From positions 174,985 to 238,984 of IMG/VR virus record IMGVR_UViG_3300042922_001182: a stretch of 64,000 nt of DNA; one strand, 5' to 3'. Position 1 is the first letter of the stretch; each line of letters opens with the position of its first letter. Made by a program: the position numbers and the translations under genes. Shown piece after piece: positions 40,898 through 48,967 of the stretch. The notes beneath the pieces were generated by a model. That model saw only the letters and a program-made list of their open reading frames with translations, was not told the DNA's origin and searched no databases. The DNA comes from a virus.

Positions 40898-41780
40898 CAC
40901 CGACCCCTTCGGCAGGCAGCAGTTCGAGGAGCACGCCCGCGACCACGGCGGCTTCTTCATCGCGGGCCAGGTCTGGGACTGGGGCACCAAGAACGAGCAG
41001 GAGCTGTACAAGCTCCTCGCCGTCATGAAGACGCAACTCGTTCGCCTCTTCTCCCTGGCCCGGGTCAACGACAAGAGCCGTGACCTCACCGAGGCCGCCG
41101 CAGTCCTCTCCTCGTCCCTGGCCCTGGCCTCCAGGCTGTCCAGCAGCGCGGCCATCGAGGCCTTCTGCAAGGACAAGACCGCCGAGGAGATCCTGACCGG
41201 TGGGGTTGGCACCGTCATCAAGCAGACCAAGTTCGAAGGCGCCCACGGCGGCATCGAGATCTACGTCTTCATGCTCCCGGAGTTCGCCGAGTCCCTCGGC
41301 ATGGCCGCCGTGGAGCCCCCGCGCCACGTCGCGGATCAGCTCCCTCCCGGGACCGTGCTCGTCTCGGTCACCGGGCGAGGCGCCCTGGACCACAACCCCC
41401 TCCCTGCTCGGGCCCTGCTGCGGTTCATGAGCTCGGACGTCTACCACACCGTGAGGCCCTTCCTCCTCAAGGCCTCCCAGTCCAAGTCCGCCGTGAAGTC
41501 CCTGCTCCAAGGGGACTTCTTCCAGGCCTTCGAGGAGAAGCTTCGCAACGACACGGAGGCCCTCAGGACGGTCCTCTTCTACAAGGCGGTCGACGCCCTC
41601 GGCGTCGGCGTCGGCGAGGAGTCCAGGGACCCCCTCCTCTCCATCGTCGACACCTCGACCGACGCGGTCGCCCTGGTGACCTGCCAGTGCGTCATGGACC
41701 GCAACGGCATCGAGAAGCTCGTCCCCGTCCCGCTGAGCGTCGTCCGGGAGGCCCTGGACGCCGGTCTGGCTGGCGGCTGA
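40875..41780 (+). CDS. Hypothetical protein, paralogue of 39518-40897, 301 aa
   Basis: GTG 40875, after GAGAAAGGAAACG, is chosen over the in-frame TTG at 40851. Shared blocks with the upstream gene: HGGFFIAGQVW near residue 24, VSVTGRGALDHNPL, and LVTCQCVMDRNG close to the end. The pair must have arisen by duplication. The conserved HGGF(Y/F) and Cys-Gln/Lys-Cys motifs could mark a binding site. Function unknown. Confidence 0.8.
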   Translation: MDPNRKSSTDPFGRQQFEEHARDHGGFFIAGQVWDWGTKNEQELYKLLAVMKTQLVRLFSLARVNDKSRDLTEAAAVLSSSLALASRLSSSAAIEAFCKDKTAEEILTGGVGTVIKQTKFEGAHGGIEIYVFMLPEFAESLGMAAVEPPRHVADQLPPGTVLVSVTGRGALDHNPLPARALLRFMSSDVYHTVRPFLLKASQSKSAVKSLLQGDFFQAFEEKLRNDTEALRTVLFYKAVDALGVGVGEESRDPLLSIVDTSTDAVALVTCQCVMDRNGIEKLVPVPLSVVREALDAGLAGG

Positions 41781-41803
41781 ATCTCAAACACCGCTTGAAG
41801 ACA

Positions 41804-41858
41804 CACATTATCGGGTTGGACTCGATACAGGAAAGGCCCTGGCAAGGCCTTTCTTTTT
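41804..41858 (+). promoter_or_regulatory. CACATTAT element followed by a terminator hairpin
   Basis: CACATTAT (41804-41811) lies 24 bases after the stop at 41780. TGAATCT at 41778-41784 is present but 21 rather than 18 bases away. A hairpin GAAAGGCC / GGCCTTTC (41831-41838, 41846-41853) with a T-run follows at once. As at 35037 and 46958, the promoter-like element precedes the terminator rather than following it. Confidence 0.6.
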
Positions 41859-41875
41859 CGGACAGGAGAAACGAC

Positions 41876-42283
41876 TTGACAAGAGAAGAGTTGCTGGCCA
41901 GGTTCAGCGACCCCAAGGGGGAGGCTTACGCCAGTTGGAGGAAGAAGAAGGAGAGCGGGGAGTCCGATCGCCGGATGGCCGAGGAGCTGAAGGCGGCTAA
42001 GGAAGACCTGGCCGTGACCCTCGGGCGAATCAGGAGCATGACGGAGAAGACCGGCTCGCCTTTCAGCTTCACGATGAAGCGGTTCGAGGCCGAGGACAAG
42101 CACAGGGAAGAGGTCCACAGGATCGAATCGAAGTACCGATGGCCCCGAGACGTCAAGGGAGACGAGGTGCTCGACGCCATCCTGCGGAACCAACGGCTGA
42201 TCGTCGAGCAGCTGAGCCTGCCGAAGAAGCCCGAGAGAAAGCCGAGGCGGTGGAAGACCGCCTCCAGCCCAATCAGAAGATAG
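41876..42283 (+). CDS. Hypothetical basic helical protein, 135 aa
   Basis: TTG 41876 follows ACAGGAGAAACGAC. The protein is strongly charged (Lys/Arg/Glu), mostly helical, with a basic Pro/Arg C-terminus that could bind nucleic acid. No motif. First gene of the long accessory block. Function unknown. Confidence 0.75.
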   Translation: MTREELLARFSDPKGEAYASWRKKKESGESDRRMAEELKAAKEDLAVTLGRIRSMTEKTGSPFSFTMKRFEAEDKHREEVHRIESKYRWPRDVKGDEVLDAILRNQRLIVEQLSLPKKPERKPRRWKTASSPIRR

Positions 42284-42296
42284 GAGAAACGAAATC

Positions 42297-42821
42297 ATGA
42301 TCAAGATCACCTGCATCGAGGAGCTCAAGGCGCTTCCGGACGGGGCCCCGCTCTTCGTGGTCGAGCCCGACAACTTCACCATGCTGTGGGGCTGGTTCGA
42401 CAAGGAGGGGACGGATGAGAGCGGCGAAGAGCTATCCGTCATCCCCGAGAGCAAGGCCCACCACGGCCAGGGAGACATCGAGTACCTCAGCGCCGTTTAC
42501 TACCCGCTGGAGTTCATCTTCCAGCAGGAGGGCAGCTGCTCCCCCGAGGCCGGCACCCACGTCTACCACCTCGACAACTCCGCCGAGACGCGTGGAATGG
42601 AGGAGCCCCTGCCGGAGCCCACCGAGCAGGACAAGAAGAACGCCAGGGAGGTCCTGCGCCTCGCCACTTCCGACGACGATACCGAAGACGTCGATCTGGC
42701 CTTCCTGGCCGAGGCGGCGGCCGAGGTTCTGAACGGCTGGCCGAAATGGGTGGGCTACCTGAACAAGGAGCTCGAAGAGCGTCGTACGGGTAAGAAGGAG
42801 GAGAACGGCGATGAGGGATAG
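42297..42821 (+). CDS. Hypothetical acidic protein, 174 aa
   Basis: ATG 42297 follows TAGGAGAAACG. The N-terminal 100 residues are alpha/beta with several Trp, Phe and Tyr. The C-terminal part is a charged helix ending in Lys/Glu/Asp. No motif. Its end overlaps 42811 by 11 bases. Function unknown. Confidence 0.75.
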   Translation: MIKITCIEELKALPDGAPLFVVEPDNFTMLWGWFDKEGTDESGEELSVIPESKAHHGQGDIEYLSAVYYPLEFIFQQEGSCSPEAGTHVYHLDNSAETRGMEEPLPEPTEQDKKNAREVLRLATSDDDTEDVDLAFLAEAAAEVLNGWPKWVGYLNKELEERRTGKKEENGDEG

Positions 42822-43164
42822 CACCGAGGGGGCGGTCGTCGCCCCCGAGCTCTACCGCACCCTTCTGGGCCCCGAGCTCTACCGCACGCGCCAGGGCGTC
42901 GGCTGCCGGGAGATCCTCGACGTGCTCGGCAAGACCGTCAAGGTCGACATCTACCGGGACTCCGTAGAGTTCCAGTCCCACGCCAGGGCGAAGATCTGGG
43001 ACGGCTTCCAGTGGAACTCCATGGCGTCCGTCCACTGGTCGAACATGGAGACCCCGGAGAACCTGCACGTCAAGAAGTCGGCCAGCACCGCCGTCTTCCT
43101 GGTCGACCGGGCGGCGGTCCTCGAACAGGTCCTCGTCATCCTGCGGCCCCGTGAGGGCGGCTAG
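42811..43164 (+). CDS. Hypothetical protein, 117 aa
   Basis: The ATG lies inside the end of the previous gene with AAGGAGGAG upstream. Near the N-terminus the peptide APELYRT is followed by a variant GPELYRT, a short internal repeat. The middle is beta-rich with Trp residues. No motif. Function unknown. Confidence 0.75.
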   Translation: MRDSTEGAVVAPELYRTLLGPELYRTRQGVGCREILDVLGKTVKVDIYRDSVEFQSHARAKIWDGFQWNSMASVHWSNMETPENLHVKKSASTAVFLVDRAAVLEQVLVILRPREGG

Positions 43165-43165
43165 G

Positions 43166-43411
43166 ATGGGTTCGACGATCAGGTTCTACGCCGTGGCGAT
43201 CCTGGTCGGTGCCTTGGTCGGCTGGCTCCAGCCCATCAAGCCCGCAGCCGCCGCCAGGGGGTACTACGACCAGCTCAACTGGGCCCCGAACCAGGAGACG
43301 GCCAACCTCTGGCTGGCCGACCCGCGCTACGAGACCCACGTCCTTTCTGTAGTCCACGACCGTTACAGCCAGGTCGTGGGCGTATGGCTCATCAGGAGGC
43401 AACCGAGATGA
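43166..43411 (+). CDS. Small exported or membrane-anchored protein, 81 aa
   Basis: ATG 43166 is preferred to GTG 43151 because the peptide then starts with a short basic N-terminus, a hydrophobic core (FYAVAILVGALVGWL) and a Pro-Ala-Ala-Ala-Ala stretch near residue 30, like a signal peptide with cleavage near AAA-A. The remaining 50 residues have Trp and Tyr and no motif. Probably acts at or beyond the inner membrane. Confidence 0.7.
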   Translation: MGSTIRFYAVAILVGALVGWLQPIKPAAAARGYYDQLNWAPNQETANLWLADPRYETHVLSVVHDRYSQVVGVWLIRRQPR

Positions 43412-43731
43412 TGCAATCCAAGCTTGAGGAGATCCTCAGCCTAGTCTCAGTGTCCGGAGAGGAGGGAGTCGACCGGAAGACGACCGACTCTCACGTCGTC
43501 CACTACGACCTCGGCACCAGGGACGACCGGTGGATCTCCATCACCGTCGGCATCGCCGGGGAGAGACCGGAGGTCACGTTCATGAGCGTCGTGATCCTCG
43601 GGGAGGATCCCGGCATCTTCTTCCACAGCTCCCCGAACGTCGTCGGGGCGGAGGTCCTGGTCGACCTCCTCTTCGGCGACTACCTCTACGGCGACAGGGC
43701 CCCTCAGGGCGGGGGGTACATCGGTGGCTGA
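43408..43731 (+). CDS. Hypothetical protein, 107 aa
   Basis: The ATG at 43408, after AGGAGGCAACCGAG, overlaps the previous stop; an upstream in-frame ATG (43384) has no ribosome site. Alpha/beta protein with Asp/Val-rich strands and a Gly-rich end. GTGA overlap with 43724. Function unknown. Confidence 0.75.
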   Translation: MMQSKLEEILSLVSVSGEEGVDRKTTDSHVVHYDLGTRDDRWISITVGIAGERPEVTFMSVVILGEDPGIFFHSSPNVVGAEVLVDLLFGDYLYGDRAPQGGGYIGG

Positions 43732-44422
43732 CCCGCAGAACGCCAACACCTGGGGGCCGACGCCCCCCTCTCGCCCGAACCTGGGCCCCCTGCCGGAGTT
43801 CCTGAGGGGGACCCACTGGAGGGCGAGCAAGACGCTCCCCTTCCGCCTCTGGCCCGAGGTCGTGGCCAAGTACGGACCGCCGAAGACGTTCCAGGAGGTC
43901 TTCCCAGGGGAGGTCTACCTGGAGATGGAGTTCACCAACATGAGAGCGGGATTCCTGATGAACAGCTACAAGCCCCTCGAACGGGGCACCCCCGAGAGGG
44001 AATCCTACGAGAACGAGCTGGGGAAGGCCCTGGAGGAGTGCTTCCGGTACTCCCTGCGGGCGGTTGCCCACCTGGACACGAAGGAGGAGATCTGGGTCCA
44101 CCTCGGCGAGTTCTGGGAGGGGTTCGGCCACATGGCCCTCGACTCCCTGCTCCCCGCCGTCGGCATCCGGGACTGGGACCTCTACTTCCCCCCTGGGTTC
44201 CGGTTCGAGGAGGACGAGCGGACCCGCACCGCCAGCTCCGCGCACAGCGCGATCGGCTGGCAGGCCGGAGGCGCCGCGTCGGAGCGGTGGTTCCTCGGCG
44301 GCATGATGACCCCCTGGATGGGTAAGAGGATGGCGTTCGCCATCATCGAATCCGTGCAGGAGCAGCTGGAAGAGATCGAGGAGTACAGGAAGAGTGAATC
44401 AGAGCAACGCGAGGGGGTTTAG
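43724..44422 (+). CDS. Hypothetical protein, 232 aa
   Basis: GTG 43724 overlaps the previous TGA. Pro-rich first 30 residues, then a folded region rich in Phe, Glu and Trp, ending in a charged helix. No catalytic or metal motif. It overlaps 44394 by 29 bases. Function unknown. Confidence 0.75.
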   Translation: MADPQNANTWGPTPPSRPNLGPLPEFLRGTHWRASKTLPFRLWPEVVAKYGPPKTFQEVFPGEVYLEMEFTNMRAGFLMNSYKPLERGTPERESYENELGKALEECFRYSLRAVAHLDTKEEIWVHLGEFWEGFGHMALDSLLPAVGIRDWDLYFPPGFRFEEDERTRTASSAHSAIGWQAGGAASERWFLGGMMTPWMGKRMAFAIIESVQEQLEEIEEYRKSESEQREGV

Positions 44423-44816
44423 CCCCCACGTCGAACCGCTGGTCCCCATCCGGGTCGACGTCCAAATGAACCATGCGCAACAGGAGCGCCTCAGGTCTAT
44501 GATCCTTGGTCACCCGAGTCACAACGACTACAACAAGGGGGACGAAGGCTACCTGAACCACCTGACCCTCACGCAGACCATCAAGGACAAGAACTACACC
44601 TACGACTACGACGTCAAGATAGCCATCTGGCCTGACAGACCGGTCAGGATCTACACCGGCTTCGGGCAGAACACGACGCTCGTCTCACGTATCTTCGACG
44701 TATCGAAGGCCGACGACGAGCTCAAGCGGCGGCTGGCGTCGATCGCGGCGGGGCTCCTCCTGGACGTCCAGGCCATGCTCCTCGAACTCTTCGCCGAGAT
44801 CAGGGAGGCGCAGTGA
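44394..44816 (+). CDS. Hypothetical protein, 140 aa
   Basis: GTG 44394 lies inside the previous gene with AGGAAGA upstream. Beta-rich middle (Tyr/Thr/Asp strands near 65-95) and a helical hydrophobic C-terminus. Overlaps the oxygenase-like gene by four bases. Function unknown. Confidence 0.7.
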   Translation: MNQSNARGFSPHVEPLVPIRVDVQMNHAQQERLRSMILGHPSHNDYNKGDEGYLNHLTLTQTIKDKNYTYDYDVKIAIWPDRPVRIYTGFGQNTTLVSRIFDVSKADDELKRRLASIAAGLLLDVQAMLLELFAEIREAQ

Positions 44817-45514
44817 GGAAGCTGTACACCTTCGCTCCTGCCCACAGGCTCCTGGGAGGGGTCCCAGGGGTGCGCCCCATCGCCGAGCTAGCGGAGGAGG
44901 TCGGCATGTACTCCGCCAGCCCGGACTTCGTCCGCCGGAACGGCGGCCCCATCGCCAACCAGATCCTGGACTCCGTGCCCCCCTCGTGGTTCGAGGAGTG
45001 CGAGGCCAGGGGGCTCGTCCCGAACATCGACGTCCGGGTCCACCGGCTCTACCCCGGCGACTACCCGGCCTTCCCCGGCTGGCACTGCGACGGGGAGTTC
45101 CGGGAGACCTACTTCTCCCAGCCAGACCTGGATCGGGTTCCGGTCTCGGGGCACATGGTCGCCACCGTGGCGAGCCACGAGTCCGGCGTCTCCCGCACGG
45201 AGTGGCTCAACGAGGCGTACGACTTCTTCCTCGACAAGGTCGGGGAGGGCGACCAAGGGCTCTGGGCCCAGGTCGACAAGAAGCTGAACGCCATCTCGGA
45301 GAACCACCGGCTGTGGACCACGTCGTACCCTCCCGGGTCCATCGTGTCCTTCGACTCCCGGACCCTCCACCGCGCCACGGCTACGGCCGTTCGCGGGTGG
45401 CGGCTCTTCTTCCGTATGAGCCAGTGGCACAAGCCGGGGCTGGGCCCCGACAGCGAGGGGAGGCTCGCGAAGCAGGAGCAGATATACCGCATGGTAGGCC
45501 CCACCGGTTGGTAG
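44813..45514 (+). CDS. 2OG-Fe(II) oxygenase-like protein, 233 aa
   Basis: The iron site is visible: HxD as H91-C-D93 in PGWHCDGEF, then the distal H186 in TLHRATA with R197 (GWRLFFR) eleven residues later, the usual 2-oxoglutarate anchor. Strand spacing fits the double-stranded beta-helix fold. These enzymes hydroxylate or demethylate proteins, nucleic acids or small molecules using Fe(II), O2 and 2-oxoglutarate. The substrate here is unknown; phage members sometimes modify DNA bases. GTG start at 44813 overlaps the previous TGA. Confidence 0.82.
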   Translation: MRKLYTFAPAHRLLGGVPGVRPIAELAEEVGMYSASPDFVRRNGGPIANQILDSVPPSWFEECEARGLVPNIDVRVHRLYPGDYPAFPGWHCDGEFRETYFSQPDLDRVPVSGHMVATVASHESGVSRTEWLNEAYDFFLDKVGEGDQGLWAQVDKKLNAISENHRLWTTSYPPGSIVSFDSRTLHRATATAVRGWRLFFRMSQWHKPGLGPDSEGRLAKQEQIYRMVGPTGW

Positions 45515-45529
45515 GGCGGAAAGGAAATT

Positions 45530-45817
45530 ATGACCGACAGAATAACCTGGGACTGCCTAGAGAGGCACGATGGCCCTGACCTCACCGTGTACAGCTTCAA
45601 CGCAGAGAACTGCACGGACCGAGAGATCACGGAGTTCATGAAGCTGCACGGCTTCGAGGAGGTCCTGACAGAGAGCCAGGAGCCCGTCGTGCGCTCTTTG
45701 GAAGCGGCCAACCGCCGCCTGGCCGAGCACGGGCTGGAGCTGGAGCTGCTGGACGCGCAGACGGACGGGTCCCACCACCTCTCCGTCCGGGCCGTCAGTA
45801 TGAAGGGGGTGGAATAG
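45530..45817 (+). CDS. Hypothetical protein, 95 aa
   Basis: GGAAAGGAAAT precedes the ATG. Small alpha/beta protein, acidic, without motif. Its stop abuts the ATG at 45818. Downstream of the oxygenase gene in the same run. Function unknown. Confidence 0.75.
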   Translation: MTDRITWDCLERHDGPDLTVYSFNAENCTDREITEFMKLHGFEEVLTESQEPVVRSLEAANRRLAEHGLELELLDAQTDGSHHLSVRAVSMKGVE

Positions 45818-46246
45818 ATGTACATCACCGACCGCAACAGGCACCCCAACCGGATGGTGCTTGAGAACAGCCTGCTGGTCGTCGGCGACATCGACGAGAA
45901 GACGCTGGATGTCGTCATTCGGATACCGGACATCAGGACGAAGATCCAGTTCTCCGTCACCGGTGCGGACGAGATCAAGAAGATGCTCGCCCGCTTCGAG
46001 GTTGGGAAGGTCGTCCTGCTGGAGCACGACATGGGCCAGGAGGAAGGCTACTACGTGACCCTCACGCCCACCTCCGTGAGCCTCGTGGGCAGCACTCTGA
46101 CGGTCGAGGCGACCGCCAAGGAGCACGGCTGCGACGGTCGAGGCGTGTCCTACGGCGACACCCCCGACGAATGGCGGTACTGCGGCAACAGGGATTGCGA
46201 GATCTGTGAAGGAAGGAAATCGGCCGATGACGACTACCCGGATTAG
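45818..46246 (+). CDS. Hypothetical protein with C-terminal Cys cluster, 142 aa
   Basis: Beta-rich first 110 residues. The C-terminal 40 residues contain a Cys near 113 and CGNRDCEIC (near 127), a likely zinc site. A QEEGYYV segment also occurs in the next gene, so the two may share a domain. Overlaps 46227 by 20 bases. Confidence 0.75.
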   Translation: MYITDRNRHPNRMVLENSLLVVGDIDEKTLDVVIRIPDIRTKIQFSVTGADEIKKMLARFEVGKVVLLEHDMGQEEGYYVTLTPTSVSLVGSTLTVEATAKEHGCDGRGVSYGDTPDEWRYCGNRDCEICEGRKSADDDYPD

Positions 46247-46955
46247 GGCCCTTGAGGTCGCCGAGGGCAAGATGCTCCTCGACAACGTCCACTGCCACCC
46301 CCCGGCGCCCCTCGACCGGGAGGAGGGCGGGGCCACCACGCCGGAGGTGTTCTGGGCCCTGCGGCTCGGGGAGCACGTCGTCATCAGCGGCACGTCCTTC
46401 GAGGACGAGGACTGCGAGGACCGGGACCACCTCCACGTCTTCGTCGTCCCCGAGGCCAAGGAGTACGTCTTCGGCTGGACGCAGGAGGAGGGCTACTACG
46501 TCGAGTACGACGCCCAGCACGCCTGCGAGACCTGCAAGGGGCCGATGGTGGCCGCCGGTAGGGGCCGCTGGATCTGCGCCCCGTGCGCGGCCGACAGCCT
46601 CCAGGAGATGGCGGAGGCCCTGGAGGGAGAGGACCTGGGCGAGGAGCTCGGTAGGATGGTCTGGACCCCCGGGCAGCCCGACAAGCTCCAGCAGGGGACG
46701 CCGGTGGTCATCACTCGGGAGTTCCGGGGGGTGAACGCCTACAAGGACGGCGACTTTGCGGAGACGCCGCCCTGGGAGGAGATCGAGCCCGACGACATCG
46801 TCGTGCCCGTGGGCACCCCGGCGTCCGTGTCCCAGTACGTGGGGGAGGGTCAGTACCAGCTCCTCGTCGAGCACGATTCCATCGACGGGGGCAGGCTGCA
46901 CTACTGGGTCGTCTCCGAGGACGACTTCTCCTCCGTAGAGAGCACTGCGGAATAA
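46227..46955 (+). CDS. Zinc-ribbon hypothetical protein, 242 aa
   Basis: ATG 46227 after GGAAGGAAAT. CETCKGP and CAPC about 20 residues apart (near 97-117) make a ribbon-type zinc site. It shares QEEGYYV with the previous protein. The acidic C-terminal half is beta-rich. Last gene before a terminator. Function unknown. Confidence 0.75.
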   Translation: MTTTRIRALEVAEGKMLLDNVHCHPPAPLDREEGGATTPEVFWALRLGEHVVISGTSFEDEDCEDRDHLHVFVVPEAKEYVFGWTQEEGYYVEYDAQHACETCKGPMVAAGRGRWICAPCAADSLQEMAEALEGEDLGEELGRMVWTPGQPDKLQQGTPVVITREFRGVNAYKDGDFAETPPWEEIEPDDIVVPVGTPASVSQYVGEGQYQLLVEHDSIDGGRLHYWVVSEDDFSSVESTAE

Positions 46956-46957
46956 GC

Positions 46958-47008
46958 ACATATCATTATCCGGGAAGGCCTGACGCCTTCCCGGGTACTT
47001 TTTCTTTT
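46958..47008 (+). promoter_or_regulatory. CATATCATTAT variant fused to a terminator hairpin
   Basis: CACATATCATTAT (46957-46969) leads directly into CCGGGAAGGC / GCCTTCCCGG (46970-46979, 46985-46994) with loop CTGAC, then TACTTTTTCTTTT. It follows the stop at 46955 and precedes the gene at 47030. Same promoter-then-hairpin order as at 35037 and 41804. Confidence 0.6.
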
Positions 47009-47029
47009 AGCTGAAAGTAGGACTGATCA

Positions 47030-47329
47030 ATGCCCTTTGATGAAGATCCCAGGGACGGCATTCCTTATGACAAGGAGTCGTACGAGGAGTGGGAGCGCTC
47101 CCAACAGAAGAAGGTCCAGGTGACCTGGAATGTCGTCGACGAGCAGAAGCTCAGGGCGGCGTACGCCCGGCTCAGCGAGTCCGATCCGCAGGCCTTCCCC
47201 CCGGTGCTGGACGGCGGCGTCGAGCAGGTCGCCCGCTACGTCGCCGTCAACATCGACACCTACTGCCACCGCTTCACCAAGGTCCCGCTCGGGAGCTGGG
47301 GGGACGTCGGACTGGAGCTGACGAAATGA
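47030..47329 (+). CDS. Hypothetical protein, paralogue of 60073-60300, 99 aa
   Basis: Residues about 25-42 (VTWNVVDEQKLRAAYARL) match the 60073 protein (MSWRIVDEARVRAAYAKL), and the C-terminal halves also align loosely, including a final Leu/Gly strand. The N-terminal 22 residues are extra and acidic. It lies beside a member of a second duplicated family, as does its paralogue. No motif or known function. Confidence 0.75.
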   Translation: MPFDEDPRDGIPYDKESYEEWERSQQKKVQVTWNVVDEQKLRAAYARLSESDPQAFPPVLDGGVEQVARYVAVNIDTYCHRFTKVPLGSWGDVGLELTK

Positions 47330-47343
47330 GAAAGGAAGGAACG

Positions 47344-47805
47344 TTGAGCGAGTACAAGCTATTGACGGGGGCGTTCAACCCCCTCGACATGATGCTCCCG
47401 CACGGCTACGACGACGACTTCGAGACGGAGTGCGCCGCCGGTGAGGCCTACGGGCGGGAGATGCTCATCGCGCTCGGCGGCGACCCCGACCGGGACGAGC
47501 TCGTCGTCATCTACGGCTACGAGACCCCCACAGGGGCCAACGCGGAGCTGTGGGCGGCCGTTCACCTGGGGTTCTTCCCGGGAGCAACCGGCCCCCTCGC
47601 GGAGGCCCTGGGGGTCTTGTGCGTGCAGTCCAAGGGCGTCAGCGCCTCGGTCCACCATGACGTCGAGGGCCACGAGCCGGTCATCGGCATCGCCAACCAG
47701 GACTCCTGCCCCGTCGGCGTCTTCGTGCTGAAGCGCGAGCTGGTCCGCCTGAAGGAGCAAGGCGGGATGGACTACGAGCTTGAGGAGGCGAAAGAAAATG
47801 GCTAG
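47344..47805 (+). CDS. Hypothetical protein, paralogue of 57498 and 59634 genes, 153 aa
   Basis: TTG 47344 follows GAAAGGAAGG. Shared family features: a VVIYGYE strand in the first half and, near the end, IGIAN followed by a Val strand and a helix with RELVRL. This is the most divergent of three copies. It overlaps the 47798 gene by eight bases. Function unknown. Confidence 0.75.
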   Translation: MSEYKLLTGAFNPLDMMLPHGYDDDFETECAAGEAYGREMLIALGGDPDRDELVVIYGYETPTGANAELWAAVHLGFFPGATGPLAEALGVLCVQSKGVSASVHHDVEGHEPVIGIANQDSCPVGVFVLKRELVRLKEQGGMDYELEEAKENG

Positions 47806-48424
47806 AACCTTCACCCCCATCGAATCCGTCGACTTCCCCATGACCGCCCGACCCGGTTACACCTACCGGGCCTCGTTCGGGTACCAGCAGAGGCACGGCG
47901 GCGAGGGCGTGGTCGCAGCTGTCATCGTCCGGGTGGTGGACGACCGCACCGGCCACGTTCTGGGTCGCATGAGCCCCACCTATGCCAACGCCACCGACCT
48001 GGAGCGGATGCACAAGGAGGTGGACAGCCTTGTGGAGAAGTACAAGCAGCAGCTCGACAAGAACGAGGCCGCCGTCAAGGACAACAGCTCGGCCGTGGAA
48101 CGGGCCAAGGCCATCGTAGGTTTCAAGGACAAGCTCAAGTCCATGGAGTTCCACGGCGACCTGTGGATCGGGGTCGGGGAGGTGTCCGTCACCTTCGGCG
48201 AGAAGCTGGGGCTGGATGACAAGCGCCATTTCACGGACGAGCAGCTGCTCGGCGTCTTCGCCGACCACTTCGCCAACCAGTTTCCGGCAGCCTTCGGCAA
48301 GAAGCGCCAGGAGATCATCGACCTCCTCGACGAGTGGGAGAAGTACGATCCCTTCGACGACAAGGAGCTCCTGCTCGGCGTCGCCAACAGGATCGTGCCC
48401 ATCCTCAGTAAAATGGTGGAATAG
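47798..48424 (+). CDS. Hypothetical protein, 208 aa
   Basis: ATG 47798 follows GAGGAGGCGAAAG. A beta-rich N-terminal part is followed by a long charged helix (about 65-110, likely coiled coil) and a helical C-terminal domain. No motif. Last plus-strand gene before a convergent minus-strand gene. Function unknown. Confidence 0.8.
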   Translation: MARTFTPIESVDFPMTARPGYTYRASFGYQQRHGGEGVVAAVIVRVVDDRTGHVLGRMSPTYANATDLERMHKEVDSLVEKYKQQLDKNEAAVKDNSSAVERAKAIVGFKDKLKSMEFHGDLWIGVGEVSVTFGEKLGLDDKRHFTDEQLLGVFADHFANQFPAAFGKKRQEIIDLLDEWEKYDPFDDKELLLGVANRIVPILSKMVE

Positions 48425-48436
48425 GAAGGAAAGAGT

Positions 48437-48464
48437 CCCAAGGGCCCCTGTCGGGTCCCTTGGG
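48437..48464. terminator. Hairpin between convergent genes
   Basis: CCCAAGGGCCC (48437-48447) pairs with GGGTCCCTTGGG (48453-48464) with one bulged base. T-rich sequence follows on the plus strand only weakly. It probably serves as terminator for one or both convergent genes. Confidence 0.6.
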
Positions 48465-48476
48465 GTTGTCTCGATC

Positions 48477-48878
48477 CTAGTCCTTGGTCTCCTCCACGGA
48501 GACCTTGCCCTTGAAGCCCTTGAGGTCCACGCCGTCCTTGGCCCTCGCGACGGCCTCGCCGCCGCTACCGGCCCAGCCGACGACCACCTTGTCCTCGCCG
48601 CCGTCGGCGGAGTGGAAGGTGACCTTGAACTTCTTGTCGCCGGGCTGCTTGCCGTCCTCGCCGGTCTTGAACGACGCCAGCTCGGCCTCGCTCACCACCC
48701 GGTTCAGGCCGGTCAGGCGGCACCCGGGGTACTCCCGGGCGAAGCCCTCAAGGATGGCCACGGCGTCCTCGGAGTCGCTGAACCTCGTCAGCACACCCCC
48801 CTCCAGGGTGACGTACTCGACGGCCCAGACGGCGCCATCCGGCGCAGCGCCCGCGAGCGCTGAGAAACGATCTGTCAT
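48477..48878 (-). CDS. Hypothetical protein, 133 aa, lone minus-strand gene
   Basis: ATG 48878 follows GGAGGTAAAGCT. The protein is small, alpha/beta, with a Lys-rich C-terminal half. No motif. It is the only minus-strand gene between 26289 and 60365. The 89 bases up to the divergent gene at 48968 hold its control region, where I see no TATTAT element. Possibly an inserted or independently regulated gene. Confidence 0.75.
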   Translation of the reverse strand: MTDRFSALAGAAPDGAVWAVEYVTLEGGVLTRFSDSEDAVAILEGFAREYPGCRLTGLNRVVSEAELASFKTGEDGKQPGDKKFKVTFHSADGGEDKVVVGWAGSGGEAVARAKDGVDLKGFKGKVSVEETKD

Positions 48879-48967
48879 AGCTTTACCTCCTACGCGCCTC
48901 TGCGCTGTCATAGGAGTGTTCCCCACCACAGCGAAAGTCCCCTCTGAGGGAGAATAGGAGAACCGAA

